A stretch of DNA of 64,000 nt from Flavobacterium sp. MedPE-SWcel. GTDB taxonomy: Bacteria > Bacteroidota > Bacteroidia > Flavobacteriales > Flavobacteriaceae. Made by a program: the position numbers and the translations under genes. Positions within the stretch are counted from its first letter, which is position 1. The number at the start of each line of letters is the position of its first letter. The notes under the pieces were generated by a model. That model was given only the letters and a program-made list of their open reading frames with translations. It was not told the origin of the DNA and ran no database searches. The stretch spans positions 1 to 64,000 of the forward strand of contig MPCW01000013.1 of NCBI GenBank assembly GCA_001874325.1, read 5' to 3'. Shown piece after piece: positions 53,156 to 63,181 of this stretch.

Positions 53156-53641
53156 ATGTACGTTCCTTTTGAAACATTACCCGAAAATTCTAGGGTTTGG
53201 ATATACCAATCAAATAGAAAGTTTTCGGATGAAGAAATAACTAAATTAGAAGAAGCGTTAAAAACGTTTACAGAAAATTGGGCAGCACACGGCACAGGGC
53301 TTGAAGCCTCTTTTGTAGTAAAATACAGCCGTTTTATTATTCTTGCGGTTAATCAAGAAAATCAGTCTGCTACAGGTTGCTCTATAGATGCATCTGTACA
53401 CTTTATACAAGAGCTAGAAAAAGAATATGATGTAGTGCTTTTGGATAAAATGAATGTAACATTTAAACTTGGCGAACATATAGCACATAAGTCGCTTATA
53501 GATTTTAAGAAAATGGCTAAAAACAGAGCCGTTTCTGCTAATACCATTGTATTTAATAACCTTGTAAATACAGTAGGTGAATGGCAAGATTTTTGGGAAG
53601 TTCCTGCAGGAGAGAGCTGGCATAGTCGTTTCTTTCGATAA
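53156..53641 (+). CDS. conserved Bacteroidota protein often named 'ABC transporter ATPase'
   Basis: 161 residues. There is no Walker A, Walker B or ABC signature motif, so the name used for this family in databases is surely misleading. It has a compact alpha/beta look (SRVWIYQSNRKFSDEEITKLEEALKTFTENW ... GLEASFVVKYSRFIILAVNQ ... VNTVGEWQDFWEVPAGESWHSRFF). Genes of this kind follow the two Fe-S genes in many Flavobacteriia, so a role connected with them is possible. The function is unknown. Confidence 0.7.
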   Translation: MYVPFETLPENSRVWIYQSNRKFSDEEITKLEEALKTFTENWAAHGTGLEASFVVKYSRFIILAVNQENQSATGCSIDASVHFIQELEKEYDVVLLDKMNVTFKLGEHIAHKSLIDFKKMAKNRAVSANTIVFNNLVNTVGEWQDFWEVPAGESWHSRFFR

Positions 53642-53665
53642 GTCAATTCTCCCATTCAAAAAATT

Positions 53666-53701
53666 AAAATCATCATTACGGCTTAGCAATAATGATGATT
53701 T
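53666..53701 (+). terminator. hairpin after the Fe-S operon
   Basis: ATCATCATTA / TAATGATGAT stem with a 12-nt loop, 25 bp after the stop codon; the following T run is short. Possible weak terminator before the GH3 gene. Confidence 0.45.
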
Positions 53702-53726
53702 ATTGTTTATAAAAGATATATACTTT

Positions 53727-56660
53727 ATGCGAATATTTACACTACTTTTTCTTTTATGCTTTCAACTATCTTTTTCACAAGAGGTTAAAGTCTTTGATGA
53801 TTATAAAACACCAAAAGAAAAACAGTGGGTAGATAGTTTGTATAATAAATTGTCTTTTAAGGAAAGAGTGGGACAACTATTTATGGTTGCAGCTTACTCT
53901 AATAAGAACGAAGCACATGCTAAAAGTATAGATAAGTTAGTTGAAGAATATAAAATAGGAGGGCTTATATTTTTTCAGGGAGGCCCTGTTAGGCAAGCTA
54001 AACTAACTAATAGATATCAAGATGAGGCTGATATTCCTCTTTTTATTGGTATAGATGCAGAGTGGGGGTTAAGTATGCGATTAGACTCTACTTATCGCTA
54101 TCCTTGGAATATGACACTAGGTGCAATACAAAACCTAGGGTTAATAGAACGATTAGGAGAGCAAATGGGAATGCAGTCCAAAAGAATGGGTATTCATTTC
54201 AATTTTGCGCCAGTATTAGACATCAATACAAATCCACTAAACCCAATTATTGGTAATCGTTCTTTTGGGGAGGATAAAGATAATGTTACAAATCATGCAT
54301 TAGCTTTAATGAAGGGCTTACAGCGAGAAGGGGTATATGCAACAGGTAAACACTTCCCTGGGCATGGCGATACAGCTTCTGATTCGCATCATTCACTACC
54401 ATATCTATCTTTTAGTAAGGAACGTCTCGAAGAAATGGAGTTTTACCCATATAGGAAGTTGTTCAACGAAGGGCTTGCTAGTATTATGGTAGCACACCTT
54501 AATGTACCTAGTATAGAGCCTAAACATAACAAGCCTACATCTTTATCATATAATGTAGTAACTAATATAGTACAGAATGAAATGGGCTTTAAAGGCTTAA
54601 TTTTTACAGATGCATTAAACATGAAAGGGGCGAGTAATTTTATGCAACCTGGAGAGATAGACCTTGAGGCATTTCTTGCGGGTAATGATGTATTACTGTT
54701 TTCTGAAAACGTACCTAGAGCGATACAGAAGTTTAAAAAGGCTTATGATAGTGGTAAATTATCAAAAGAACGTTTAGCTTATTCTGTAAAAAAAATATTA
54801 GCATACAAGTACAGAGCAGGACTTACTAATTATAAACCTGTTGTGTTAGAGAATCTTCATGAAGATTTAAATGCTCAAAAATATGAAGATTTAAACTATA
54901 AACTGTATGAGAATGCAGTTACTGTACTTAAAAATGAAAAAGAACTTGTACCTATAAAACATTTGGGACAGGAGAAAATTGCTTATGTTAAGTTAGGTAA
55001 CGATAGTGGTACCGGATATTTAGAAATGTTACAAAAGTATACTAATGTTACTGAGGTAAAAGGGAGTAATTTAACGAGTGTTTTAAAATCATTAAAAGGA
55101 TATACTAAAGTAGTTATTGGGTATCATAAAGCAGATGGTGCTTGGAAAAACCATAATTTTAGTAAAAAAGATTTATTATGGCTAAATGCTATAGCAAAAC
55201 AAAATAAGGTGATACTTACAGTATTTGCTAAGCCTTATTCATTAATGTCTATTAAAGATTTTAGCGCTATAGAAGGACTTGTATTAGCTTATCAAAATAA
55301 TACAATAGCTCAGACAGTAGCTGCCGAGGTTGTTTTTGGAGCATTAGGAGCTAAAGGGAAAATACCAGTTTCTATAGGAGAGCATTTTGAAGTAAATGAT
55401 GGTATAAATACTGAAAATTTAAAACGACTTGGTTTTACAACACCTACTAATGTAGGTATGGACGCTAGTATGCTTGCTAATATAGACTCAATTGCAAAGA
55501 AAGCAATTGACGGGAAGATGACACCTGGAATTCAGGTTGTTGTAGCTCGTAGAGGTAAAGTGTTTTATCAAAAATCATTTGGGTATCATACCTATGAAAA
55601 AAAAAGAGAAGTAAGAAACACTGATATCTATGATGTAGCTTCACTTACCAAAATACTATCTACACTGCCTAACGTAATGCAACTTTATGATAAAGATAGT
55701 ATAGGACTTAACAGTAAGTTGGGTGATATGTTGTCAGAATTCTCTAACACAGATAAAAAAAATATCACATTAAAAGATATGCTATTGCATCAGGCACGTT
55801 TTAAACCTTGGTTGCCTTTTTATAAAAAAACATTAGATAGCCTTAATCATCCTGATACATTGTATTATAGAAAACAGTATAGTGCTGATTTTCCTTATAA
55901 GGTAGCTAAAGACTTATATATCAGAAAAGATTATTCAGATACTATAATTGCCCGTATTGCAGAAAGTAAGCTATTGCGCAGAAAAAGATATAAGTATAGT
56001 GATTTCACTTTTATTATTTTAAAAAAATATATTGAAGAGAAAACAGGTAAAACACTTGATGTATTAAGTGATGAAACATTTTATAAACCATTAGGTGCAT
56101 CATTAACCACTTATAATCCTTTACGTAAGTTTGATGCAACTAATATTCCACCTACAGAGATTGATAATTACTTTCGCTATCAAGTAATACAAGGGTATGT
56201 ACATGATATGGCAGCAGCCATGCAAGATGGTGTTGCAGGACATGCAGGTATATTTTCTAATGCGTTAGATGTTACTAAAATTATGCAAGTGTATTTAAAT
56301 AAAGGTGACTATGGAGGGGAACATTATTTTTCTAAAGAAACTTTTGATACCTTTAATAACTGCTATGCTTGTAGTAAAGGTAATAGGAGAGGGTTGGGGT
56401 TTGATAAACCTCAAATACAAAAATCAGGACCTACATGTGGTTGTGTAGCAGGCGATAGTTTCGGGCACACAGGGTTTACAGGTACTATGGCTTGGGCAGA
56501 TCCTGAAACAGAAATTGTATATGTTTTTTTATCTAATAGGACATATCCTGAGGCAAGAGAGAATAGGCTGTCTAGAGAAAATATTAGAGAAGACATACAA
56601 AAGGTTATTCAGGAATCTATTTTAAATGAATTGCCTGTTATGAATGAAATAAAAATGTAA
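53727..56660 (+). CDS. glycoside hydrolase family 3 (NagZ-like) fused to a beta-lactamase-family serine hydrolase
   Basis: 977 residues from ATG 53727 (signal peptide RIFTLLFLLCFQLSFSQ; the reading frame open since 53577 overlaps the previous gene). Residues 20-380: GH3 N-terminal domain with GKHFPGHGDTASDSHHSLP, a NagZ-type loop bearing the acid/base His-Asp, and FTDALNMKGAS with the Asp nucleophile. About 380-600: GH3 C-terminal domain. About 620-965: beta-lactamase fold, with SxxK in ASLTK (nucleophile Ser), YSD, and HTGFTG. It likely cuts GlcNAc from cell-wall muropeptides outside the inner membrane; the second domain may be an amide or ester hydrolase. Common in Bacteroidota. Confidence 0.9.
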   Translation: MRIFTLLFLLCFQLSFSQEVKVFDDYKTPKEKQWVDSLYNKLSFKERVGQLFMVAAYSNKNEAHAKSIDKLVEEYKIGGLIFFQGGPVRQAKLTNRYQDEADIPLFIGIDAEWGLSMRLDSTYRYPWNMTLGAIQNLGLIERLGEQMGMQSKRMGIHFNFAPVLDINTNPLNPIIGNRSFGEDKDNVTNHALALMKGLQREGVYATGKHFPGHGDTASDSHHSLPYLSFSKERLEEMEFYPYRKLFNEGLASIMVAHLNVPSIEPKHNKPTSLSYNVVTNIVQNEMGFKGLIFTDALNMKGASNFMQPGEIDLEAFLAGNDVLLFSENVPRAIQKFKKAYDSGKLSKERLAYSVKKILAYKYRAGLTNYKPVVLENLHEDLNAQKYEDLNYKLYENAVTVLKNEKELVPIKHLGQEKIAYVKLGNDSGTGYLEMLQKYTNVTEVKGSNLTSVLKSLKGYTKVVIGYHKADGAWKNHNFSKKDLLWLNAIAKQNKVILTVFAKPYSLMSIKDFSAIEGLVLAYQNNTIAQTVAAEVVFGALGAKGKIPVSIGEHFEVNDGINTENLKRLGFTTPTNVGMDASMLANIDSIAKKAIDGKMTPGIQVVVARRGKVFYQKSFGYHTYEKKREVRNTDIYDVASLTKILSTLPNVMQLYDKDSIGLNSKLGDMLSEFSNTDKKNITLKDMLLHQARFKPWLPFYKKTLDSLNHPDTLYYRKQYSADFPYKVAKDLYIRKDYSDTIIARIAESKLLRRKRYKYSDFTFIILKKYIEEKTGKTLDVLSDETFYKPLGASLTTYNPLRKFDATNIPPTEIDNYFRYQVIQGYVHDMAAAMQDGVAGHAGIFSNALDVTKIMQVYLNKGDYGGEHYFSKETFDTFNNCYACSKGNRRGLGFDKPQIQKSGPTCGCVAGDSFGHTGFTGTMAWADPETEIVYVFLSNRTYPEARENRLSRENIREDIQKVIQESILNELPVMNEIKM

Positions 56661-56691
56661 TATTTAAGATTAACGATAAAATTATATTAAA

Positions 56692-57150
56692 ATGCAATCT
56701 AAAGCTACTACACCATCAGAATATTTAGCTGGGTTACCAGAGGATAGAAAACCAGCAATGGAAAAGCTGCGTAATATTATTTTAGATAATTTACCTAAAG
56801 GTTTTAAAGAGGAGATGGGTTACGGAATGTTAGGTTATGTAGTACCACATTCATTATATCCTGATGGATACCATTGTAAACCAGAGACACCTTTACCTTT
56901 TTTAAATATAGCTTCGCAAAAAAACTTTATAGCATTATATCACATGGGTATATATGCCAATAAAGAATTATATGATTGGTTCGTAACAGAATACCCTAAG
57001 CATTGTAAATATAAGCTAGATATGGGTAAAAGTTGTATTCGTTTTAAAAAGATAGAAGCTATTCCGTATGATTTAATAGCAGAGTTACTATCTAAAATGA
57101 CAGCTGAACAATGGATTGATATTTACGAAGCACAAATAAAAAGTAAATAA
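56692..57150 (+). CDS. DUF1801-like protein
   Basis: 152 residues, cytoplasmic. TPSEYLAGLPEDRKPAMEKLRNIILDNLPKGFKEEMGYGMLGYVVP and NKELYDWFVTEYPKHCKYKLDMGKSCIRFKKIEAIPYDLIAELLSKM are the usual marks of the DUF1801/YdhG-type fold, related to small frataxin-like proteins. Function unknown. Stands alone between the GH3 gene and bshA. Confidence 0.82.
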   Translation: MQSKATTPSEYLAGLPEDRKPAMEKLRNIILDNLPKGFKEEMGYGMLGYVVPHSLYPDGYHCKPETPLPFLNIASQKNFIALYHMGIYANKELYDWFVTEYPKHCKYKLDMGKSCIRFKKIEAIPYDLIAELLSKMTAEQWIDIYEAQIKSK

Positions 57151-57229
57151 TACACTACGTTAATTTCGTGTGAAAACAGGTTTAGACTGGTTCTTTTTTA
57201 TTTAAATTCGCCACCATATTTTATAGCTT

Positions 57230-58363
57230 ATGAAAATTGCAATTGTATGTTACCCTACTTTTGGAGGTAGTGGTGTTGTAGCTACCGAATTAGGTTTAGA
57301 GTTGGCACGTAGAGGTCACGAAATACATTTTATAACATATAGTCAACCAGTACGTTTGGCATTGTTAAACCCAAATATATTCTATCACGAGGTACACGTA
57401 CCAGAATATCCATTATTTCATTATCAACCCTATGAGCTTGCTTTATCTAGTAAATTAGTTGATATGGTTAAGCTACATAAAATAGAGTTATTACATGTTC
57501 ATTATGCCATTCCGCATGCTTATGCAGGCTACATGGCTAAACAAATGCTAAAAGAACAAGGTATAGATATACCTATGGTAACTACATTGCACGGTACAGA
57601 TATAACTTTGGTAGGAAATCACCCTACTTATAAGCCTGCGGTAAGTTTTAGTATTAATAATTCTGATATTGTAACATCAGTATCTCAAGATTTAAAAGAT
57701 GATACTTATAGCCTTTTTGATATAAAGAAAGATATTGAGGTAATACCTAACTTTATAGAACTAGATAAGAAAAGGACAGATGACACTACAGAATGTCATC
57801 GTTCTATGATGGCTACTGAAACACAAAAAATAGTAACCCACATAAGTAACTTTAGAAAAGTAAAACGTATTCCTGATGTTATTAAAATATTTTATGGAAT
57901 ACAGAAAAAAATACCTGCTAAGTTAATGATGGTAGGCGATGGGCCTGAAAAAGAAGCAGCAGAAGCGTTATGCAACGAATTAGGTATTAGTGATAAAGTA
58001 ATCTTTTTTGGTAATAGTAATGAAATTGATAAAATATTATGTTTCACCGATTTATTCTTACTCCCTTCAGAAACAGAAAGTTTTGGTCTTGTAGCACTAG
58101 AGGCAATGGCTTGTGGTGTTCCTGTAATATCTACTAATAGTGGAGGATTACCAGAAGTAAATAAAGAAGGCTATTCAGGTTATTTAGGGAATGTAGGAGA
58201 TGTAGAATATATGGCTGAAAAAGCAATCTCTATTCTTGAAGATGATAATGTACTGTATGAGTTTAAATCGAATGCTTTAAAAGTAGCACAAGAATTTGAT
58301 ATTCATAATATAATGCCAATGTATGAGAATTTATATCGTAAGGCTTTAAAACAACTTGTATAA
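57230..58363 (+). CDS. bshA: N-acetyl-alpha-D-glucosaminyl L-malate synthase BshA
   Basis: 377 residues. GT4 glycosyltransferase: KIAIVCYPTFGGSGVVATELGLELARRGHEIHFIT at the start, VTTLHGTDITLVGNHPTYKPAV, SVSQDLKDDTYSLFDI and the GT4 signature LFLLPSETESFGLVALEAMACGVPVISTNSGGLPEV with the catalytic-site Glu pair. These match BshA, first step of bacillithiol synthesis, which replaces glutathione in many Bacteroidota. bshB and bshC are not in the window. Confidence 0.95.
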   Translation: MKIAIVCYPTFGGSGVVATELGLELARRGHEIHFITYSQPVRLALLNPNIFYHEVHVPEYPLFHYQPYELALSSKLVDMVKLHKIELLHVHYAIPHAYAGYMAKQMLKEQGIDIPMVTTLHGTDITLVGNHPTYKPAVSFSINNSDIVTSVSQDLKDDTYSLFDIKKDIEVIPNFIELDKKRTDDTTECHRSMMATETQKIVTHISNFRKVKRIPDVIKIFYGIQKKIPAKLMMVGDGPEKEAAEALCNELGISDKVIFFGNSNEIDKILCFTDLFLLPSETESFGLVALEAMACGVPVISTNSGGLPEVNKEGYSGYLGNVGDVEYMAEKAISILEDDNVLYEFKSNALKVAQEFDIHNIMPMYENLYRKALKQLV

Positions 58364-58387
58364 AAAGATCAGAATATATTATTAAAA

Positions 58388-58420
58388 TAAAAAAGCCAGA
58401 CGTAAAGTCTGGCTTTTTTT
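58388..58420. terminator. bidirectional terminator between bshA and the DUF4293 gene
   Basis: AAAAGCCAGAC with GTCTGGCTTTT and a 5-nt loop, A and T runs on both sides. It serves the two convergent genes. Confidence 0.9.
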
Positions 58421-58446
58421 CGCACTAATAAACTAAGTTAAAAGGT

Positions 58447-58890
58447 TTATCGTAGTCTGTCTACTGATTTTACGAGATCTTCATCCTTCTTGATAGCCTT
58501 GTTAGCAAGACTAATAAAAACGATAGAAATGATAGGAAGAAGCATCCCAATACCCTTCTCAGAAATGACCTTTTCGGGCACTGTTTCTCCGGATAAAGTT
58601 AGTAGTTGATATACAAATAATCCTAATAAAATTAAATTTAATATTATGTTCAGTCTGCCTGCAACAAACTGATTTTTTCTATTCTTGTACATTAATATAC
58701 CTACTGCTGATAAAGTTGTACTACCTCCAAACAATGCTGTAAAAGCAATGTTATTCATAAAGAAATAGTCTGTACCATTTCCTGTTGTCCATAAAGGGAA
58801 AACAAATGGAAGTACTCCTGTTGCAATAAAAGCAAGTATAAGATATATTGTTTGTATTCTTTGTAACATTCTTTGTTGTTTGCCCCACAA
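58447..58890 (-). CDS. DUF4293 membrane protein
   Basis: 147 residues. Four membrane segments (about 10-30, 43-63, 75-95 and 115-135), starting MWGKQQRMLQRIQTIYLILAFIATGVLPFVFPLW, which is characteristic of DUF4293 of Bacteroidota. The function is unknown. Divergent from rho, as often seen in Flavobacteriia. Confidence 0.88.
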   Translation of the reverse strand: MWGKQQRMLQRIQTIYLILAFIATGVLPFVFPLWTTGNGTDYFFMNNIAFTALFGGSTTLSAVGILMYKNRKNQFVAGRLNIILNLILLGLFVYQLLTLSGETVPEKVISEKGIGMLLPIISIVFISLANKAIKKDEDLVKSVDRLR

Positions 58891-59056
58891 AAATATGATT
58901 TCTTTTTAAAAAATACTATTGCTTCTATAAATATATTTTGTATTATTGCAGTACTTATACGTAACTACTTCATTCTACGAAGTGTTATATCTCCAAAAAA
59001 AGATCACTCTCCACATTTTGAAGAAAAAATCCTAAAAATTTAACCCAAGATTATAA

Positions 59057-60880
59057 ATGTTTGATATTTCTGAATTAAAAGGAATGAAGCTTACCGAGCT
59101 TCAGGAAATTGCCAAAAAGGCTAAGATTAGTAAATATAGAGGTTTAAAAAAAGATGACTTAATTTACCAAATCTTAGATCAACAGGCTGCAGACCCTGCT
59201 GTAGTAAAGCCTCTTTTTGAGGGTACGGCAGATGATAAAGCAACTCCTGATGCTTCGGCAGATAAAACTAAAAGAACAAGAATAGTAAAATCTGAAAAGG
59301 CAGATTCTGTTATAAAGAAAAAAGTAGCAAAGGCAGCAAAAACTATAGAGCCCCCTATAGAAAAAGAAGGCCTAGCATCTACAAATGAAACAGTAGAGGA
59401 AGAAAAAGAAAAAAAGGTTGTTATTAGAAAAAAAATAGCTCCTAAAAAAGACGATGAGAAAGCAGATATTCCTCCTGTTAAAACGGAAGATATAGATACC
59501 GAAAATACTCAACCTGAAAGTAATGTAAAGGCTAAAGAACCTATTCAAAAAGATAGTAGACGAAAGCCAATACAAAAGGATAGTAATCAGAAAGAACTTG
59601 CTGATAATAAAAAGTCAAAGATTAGTGAAGAAGAACGTTTAGCTCAAATTGAGAGAGCAAATGCTAATAACCCTAATCACCCTAGTTATAAAAAGAATCA
59701 ATCAAATCAAGGTGGTGGTCAACAATCGAGAAAACAAAATTATAGAGAGCCCGACTATGAGTTTGATGGAATTATAGAAAGTGAAGGAGTATTAGAAATG
59801 ATGCCTGATGGGTATGGTTTCCTTCGCTCTTCAGATTATAATTATTTAGCTTCACCAGATGATATTTATTTATCAAATTCACAAATACGTCTTTTCGGGC
59901 TTAAAACTGGTGATACAGTTAAAGGAGTTGTACGACCTCCAAAAGAAGGAGAAAAATATTTTCCTTTAGTAAGAGTATTAAAAATTAACGGTCATGACCC
60001 TCAAGTAGTGCGTGATAGAGTTTCTTTTGAACACTTAACACCATTATTTCCTGAGGAAAAATTCAATTTAGCTGATAGACAAAGCACTATATCTACTCGT
60101 ATTATTGATTTGTTCTCACCGATAGGTAAAGGACAGCGTGGTATGATAGTAGCACAGCCGAAAACAGGTAAAACAATGCTACTTAAGGACATTGCTAACT
60201 CTATAGCGGCAAATCATCCAGAAGTATATCTTTTAGTATTACTTATTGATGAACGTCCTGAAGAGGTTACAGATATGCAACGTAGTGTGAGAGGAGAGGT
60301 AATTGCTTCTACTTTTGATGAACCTGCTGATCGCCATGTGAAAGTAGCTAATATAGTACTAGAAAAAGCGAAACGACTTGTAGAGTGTGGTCATGATGTA
60401 GTTATATTGCTAGATTCTATTACACGTCTTGCAAGAGCCTATAATACAGTACAACCTGCATCTGGTAAAGTATTAAGTGGTGGTGTAGATGCTAATGCAT
60501 TACAAAAACCAAAACGCTTCTTTGGTGCTGCTCGTAATATTGAAGGAGGAGGGTCTTTAAGTATAATAGCTACGGCTCTTACAGATACTGGTTCTAAAAT
60601 GGATGAAGTTATCTTTGAAGAGTTTAAAGGTACTGGTAATATGGAATTACAGTTAGATAGAAAAATTGCTAACAGACGTATTTTCCCTGCTATTGACCTT
60701 ACATCATCAAGTACAAGAAGAGATGATTTATTGTTAGACGAAAGTACTGTACAACGTATGTGGATAATGAGAAAGTATCTAGCCGATATGAATCCAGTAG
60801 AAGCAATGGACTTTATTAATGATCGATTTAAGAAAACAAGAAATAACGAAGACTTTTTACTATCTATGAATGATGGTTAA
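59057..60880 (+). CDS. rho: transcription termination factor Rho
   Basis: 607 residues, longer than E. coli Rho (419). The N-terminal SAP-like helix domain ([39 protein letters not shown]) is followed by a charged, disordered insertion of about 180 residues (about 60-240) rich in Lys, Glu and Asp, then the RNA-binding cold-shock-like domain ([21 protein letters not shown]), and the ATPase ring: [15 protein letters not shown] (Walker A), [30 protein letters not shown] and [32 protein letters not shown]. Such insertions are typical of Bacteroidota Rho. It ends transcripts lacking intrinsic terminators. Confidence 0.97.
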   Translation: MFDISELKGMKLTELQEIAKKAKISKYRGLKKDDLIYQILDQQAADPAVVKPLFEGTADDKATPDASADKTKRTRIVKSEKADSVIKKKVAKAAKTIEPPIEKEGLASTNETVEEEKEKKVVIRKKIAPKKDDEKADIPPVKTEDIDTENTQPESNVKAKEPIQKDSRRKPIQKDSNQKELADNKKSKISEEERLAQIERANANNPNHPSYKKNQSNQGGGQQSRKQNYREPDYEFDGIIESEGVLEMMPDGYGFLRSSDYNYLASPDDIYLSNSQIRLFGLKTGDTVKGVVRPPKEGEKYFPLVRVLKINGHDPQVVRDRVSFEHLTPLFPEEKFNLADRQSTISTRIIDLFSPIGKGQRGMIVAQPKTGKTMLLKDIANSIAANHPEVYLLVLLIDERPEEVTDMQRSVRGEVIASTFDEPADRHVKVANIVLEKAKRLVECGHDVVILLDSITRLARAYNTVQPASGKVLSGGVDANALQKPKRFFGAARNIEGGGSLSIIATALTDTGSKMDEVIFEEFKGTGNMELQLDRKIANRRIFPAIDLTSSSTRRDDLLLDESTVQRMWIMRKYLADMNPVEAMDFINDRFKKTRNNEDFLLSMNDG

Positions 60881-60896
60881 AAAATAGATTCTATAT

Positions 60897-60930
60897 AAAA
60901 AAAGCCTACTCAAATAAGTAGGCTTTTTTT
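60897..60930. terminator. bidirectional terminator after rho
   Basis: AAAGCCTACT with AGTAGGCTTT, 6-nt loop, A and T runs on both sides, between rho and the convergent secreted-protein gene. Confidence 0.9.
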
Positions 60931-60957
60931 ATGCTTTAAAATGTAAATTACTATTTA

Positions 60958-61602
60958 CTATTCTTTTATAACAATTACAGTTGCTTTAAAACCAGTAGCA
61001 AGATTCCATTGATTAGAGGATATTAATTCTTCATTATCACCATATACACGAAATTCTGCCGTATTAGGTCCTGATGTCCCTTGATTTAATGCTACAAAAT
61101 CAATTTTATTGAAACCAGGTTGTAACGTTACCTGTATACCTTTAAAACTGTTTGTTAATACTATTTCAGATATTACAACACGATCATTAATCATTACTTT
61201 TATTCTGTCTCCATCTTCATATCCAAAATCTCGTGCCATAATTTCAAGAAATTCAGAATTACTCCTGTGCTCCCCAAAAAACTGATTACCACGATATGGT
61301 TTATTCGATTCTCCCTTACGTTTTATCTCTACACGATCTGCATATTCGCTACTACGATTTACAAACTCATCTTTTTTATACATACTAAAGTTATCATTGT
61401 TATTAGCACCAACTTGATACGGATTTGTAACCGTAGGTCTAGGAGAAGTAACAGTGAAAGGGCTTGTAGTACTTAATGATGGAGTATCAGTAGAGGTAGT
61501 GTTACCTTTAGGCACAGATATACTACCCGTGTTACTATCTAACTGGGCTTCAACGTTTATGGTTGTAAAAATCATGAATATAAAAAGAAATATTTTTTTC
61601 AT
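60958..61602 (-). CDS. secreted protein of unknown function
   Basis: 214 residues from ATG 61602 (signal peptide KKIFLFIFMIFTTINVEAQ). A Thr/Ser/Pro-rich linker (about 25-75) follows, then a beta-rich domain (DGDRIKVMINDRVVISEIVLTNSFKGIQVTLQPGFNKIDFVALNQGTSGPNTAEFRVYGD) that looks like a carbohydrate-binding or secreted immunoglobulin-like fold. Family not recognised with certainty. Stands alone. Confidence 0.7.
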   Translation of the reverse strand: MKKIFLFIFMIFTTINVEAQLDSNTGSISVPKGNTTSTDTPSLSTTSPFTVTSPRPTVTNPYQVGANNNDNFSMYKKDEFVNRSSEYADRVEIKRKGESNKPYRGNQFFGEHRSNSEFLEIMARDFGYEDGDRIKVMINDRVVISEIVLTNSFKGIQVTLQPGFNKIDFVALNQGTSGPNTAEFRVYGDNEELISSNQWNLATGFKATVIVIKE

Positions 61603-61682
61603 ATAATATTGTCGAATAATAAACAAAATAACGAAAAAATTCGTGATTTATGTATTAACGATATAACGTTTTTTGTGTTTTA

Positions 61683-62210
61683 CTATTTTTTAAAATTCAA
61701 TTCCCACAACTTTACAGGTTGTTCAAAATTAAGAGTTCCTGGTATGGTTATATATTCTTTTACAAAAATAAAGCCAACTTTTTCTAATGTTCTATTTGGA
61801 GCATCATTTTTTGCATATGGCTGACTGTATAACTTTTCAAGCTTTAAATTGTTAGAAAAGTAAGGTATAGACATTTTTACTAAAGCCGTACCTAAACCTT
61901 TATGACGACTAGTGGTATTCCAAAGATGAAGGTGCATATATGCATCATTACCATATACAAGAGGGTTTACATTACAATGACCTATAGCATTGCCGTTAAG
62001 CTCCCAGAGTAATGCGTATGATTTTTTCTCGGTATAAGGAAGCTCTATCTGTTGTTTTACAGCTATTTCAAAATCACTTCTGTTAGGTAGTTTATTAATA
62101 TCAGCTCCCATGGTATTAAGGTGTTCCGCGGTAGCAGTAAACCAATAATCAGCTAAAAGAGGAACATCTTTTTCTTCTAACTCCCTTACAGATAAATTGT
62201 ATTCTTCCAT
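61683..62210 (-). CDS. GNAT-family N-acetyltransferase
   Basis: 175 residues. RELEEKDVPLLADYWF at the N-terminus, ALLWELNGNAIGHCNVNPL, then the acetyl-CoA-binding part HLHLWNTTSRHKGLGTALVKMSIPYF (RxxGxG-like: RHKGLG) and NRTLEKVGFIFVKEY. A RimJ/RimL-like acetyltransferase of unknown substrate. Encoded 14 bp after the bestrophin gene. Confidence 0.85.
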   Translation of the reverse strand: MEEYNLSVRELEEKDVPLLADYWFTATAEHLNTMGADINKLPNRSDFEIAVKQQIELPYTEKKSYALLWELNGNAIGHCNVNPLVYGNDAYMHLHLWNTTSRHKGLGTALVKMSIPYFSNNLKLEKLYSQPYAKNDAPNRTLEKVGFIFVKEYITIPGTLNFEQPVKLWELNFKK

Positions 62211-62224
62211 ACTAAAGTGTTAGT

Positions 62225-63091
62225 TTAATATATAAGCTCTTCAACATTCTTTTTAATGTTACTAGCAATTTGATCTAATGGTAAATCATTAGGGTCAGTA
62301 CCAAAAGGATCTTCTATTTCCTCTGCAATAAGCTCTAAACTGGCCAATACATAAAATATAAAAACAACTACGGGTATAACATAATAGCCTAATTGGAAAA
62401 CATAACCAAACGGCAATGTCATTACATAAAAGAAGATGAATTTTTTTATAAAAGCACTATAAGAATAGGGTATAGGAGTATTTTTAATACGTTCGCAAGC
62501 TCCACAAATATCAGTAAGTGATTGTACTTCGGCATTTAGTACAATTAACTGATCTCCGGTAATTTTACCATCTTTATATAGCTCATTTACCTTAGCCATA
62601 ATAGTTTTAGCTATTTGATTAGGCTTATGATTATAATGATCTGGAGCTAATATAGCATCCTCAAAAAGCTCATGTTTAATATCTTGATTTTTTAAGTGAG
62701 AGCTTAACACGTTTGCATAAGCAGGAATTAACTGTCGCATGATGGCTTTATCCTCTTTATCATCAATCATTACGGCTATTTTAAGCGCGAGATTACGGCT
62801 ATTATTTACTAATGCTCCCCATATTTTTCGTCCTTCCCACCAGCGGTCATAAGCTGTATTAGTACGAAATACAAGTAATAATGATATAACAAAACCTAAC
62901 ATAGTATGCATAACAGTTACATTACGCACATGACTTTCGTCTGATAACATCCAATATTCCATTTCAAGGTAAGCAACTAATCCTGAGTAAGCAGCTATAC
63001 CTATCATTAAAGGAAAAAGCTTACGAACAGTATCAGCTTTATGAATTCGAAAAATAAAGGAAAACCATTCTTTTGGATTATAAGATATCAT
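62225..63091 (-). CDS. bestrophin family anion channel
   Basis: 288 residues. RFP-TM (UPF0187) family: NPKEWFSFIFRIHKADTVRKLFPLMIGIAAYSGLVAYLE at the N-terminus, FVISLLLVFRTNTAYDRWWEGRKIWGALVNNSRNLAL (with the conserved NTAYDRWWEGR), and a C-terminal EEIEDPFGTDPNDLPLDQIASNI with the calcium-clasp-like acidic motif. Pentameric chloride channel in the inner membrane. Followed by a GNAT gene. Confidence 0.93.
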   Translation of the reverse strand: MISYNPKEWFSFIFRIHKADTVRKLFPLMIGIAAYSGLVAYLEMEYWMLSDESHVRNVTVMHTMLGFVISLLLVFRTNTAYDRWWEGRKIWGALVNNSRNLALKIAVMIDDKEDKAIMRQLIPAYANVLSSHLKNQDIKHELFEDAILAPDHYNHKPNQIAKTIMAKVNELYKDGKITGDQLIVLNAEVQSLTDICGACERIKNTPIPYSYSAFIKKFIFFYVMTLPFGYVFQLGYYVIPVVVFIFYVLASLELIAEEIEDPFGTDPNDLPLDQIASNIKKNVEELIY

Positions 63092-63181
63092 AAGGTTTAT
63101 TAATGTTGTGTTTAATTTTGAAAGTCAAATATAAGAGAAGATTTTAAAAGATATAAATATGAAAGTACACCTTTTAAGATT

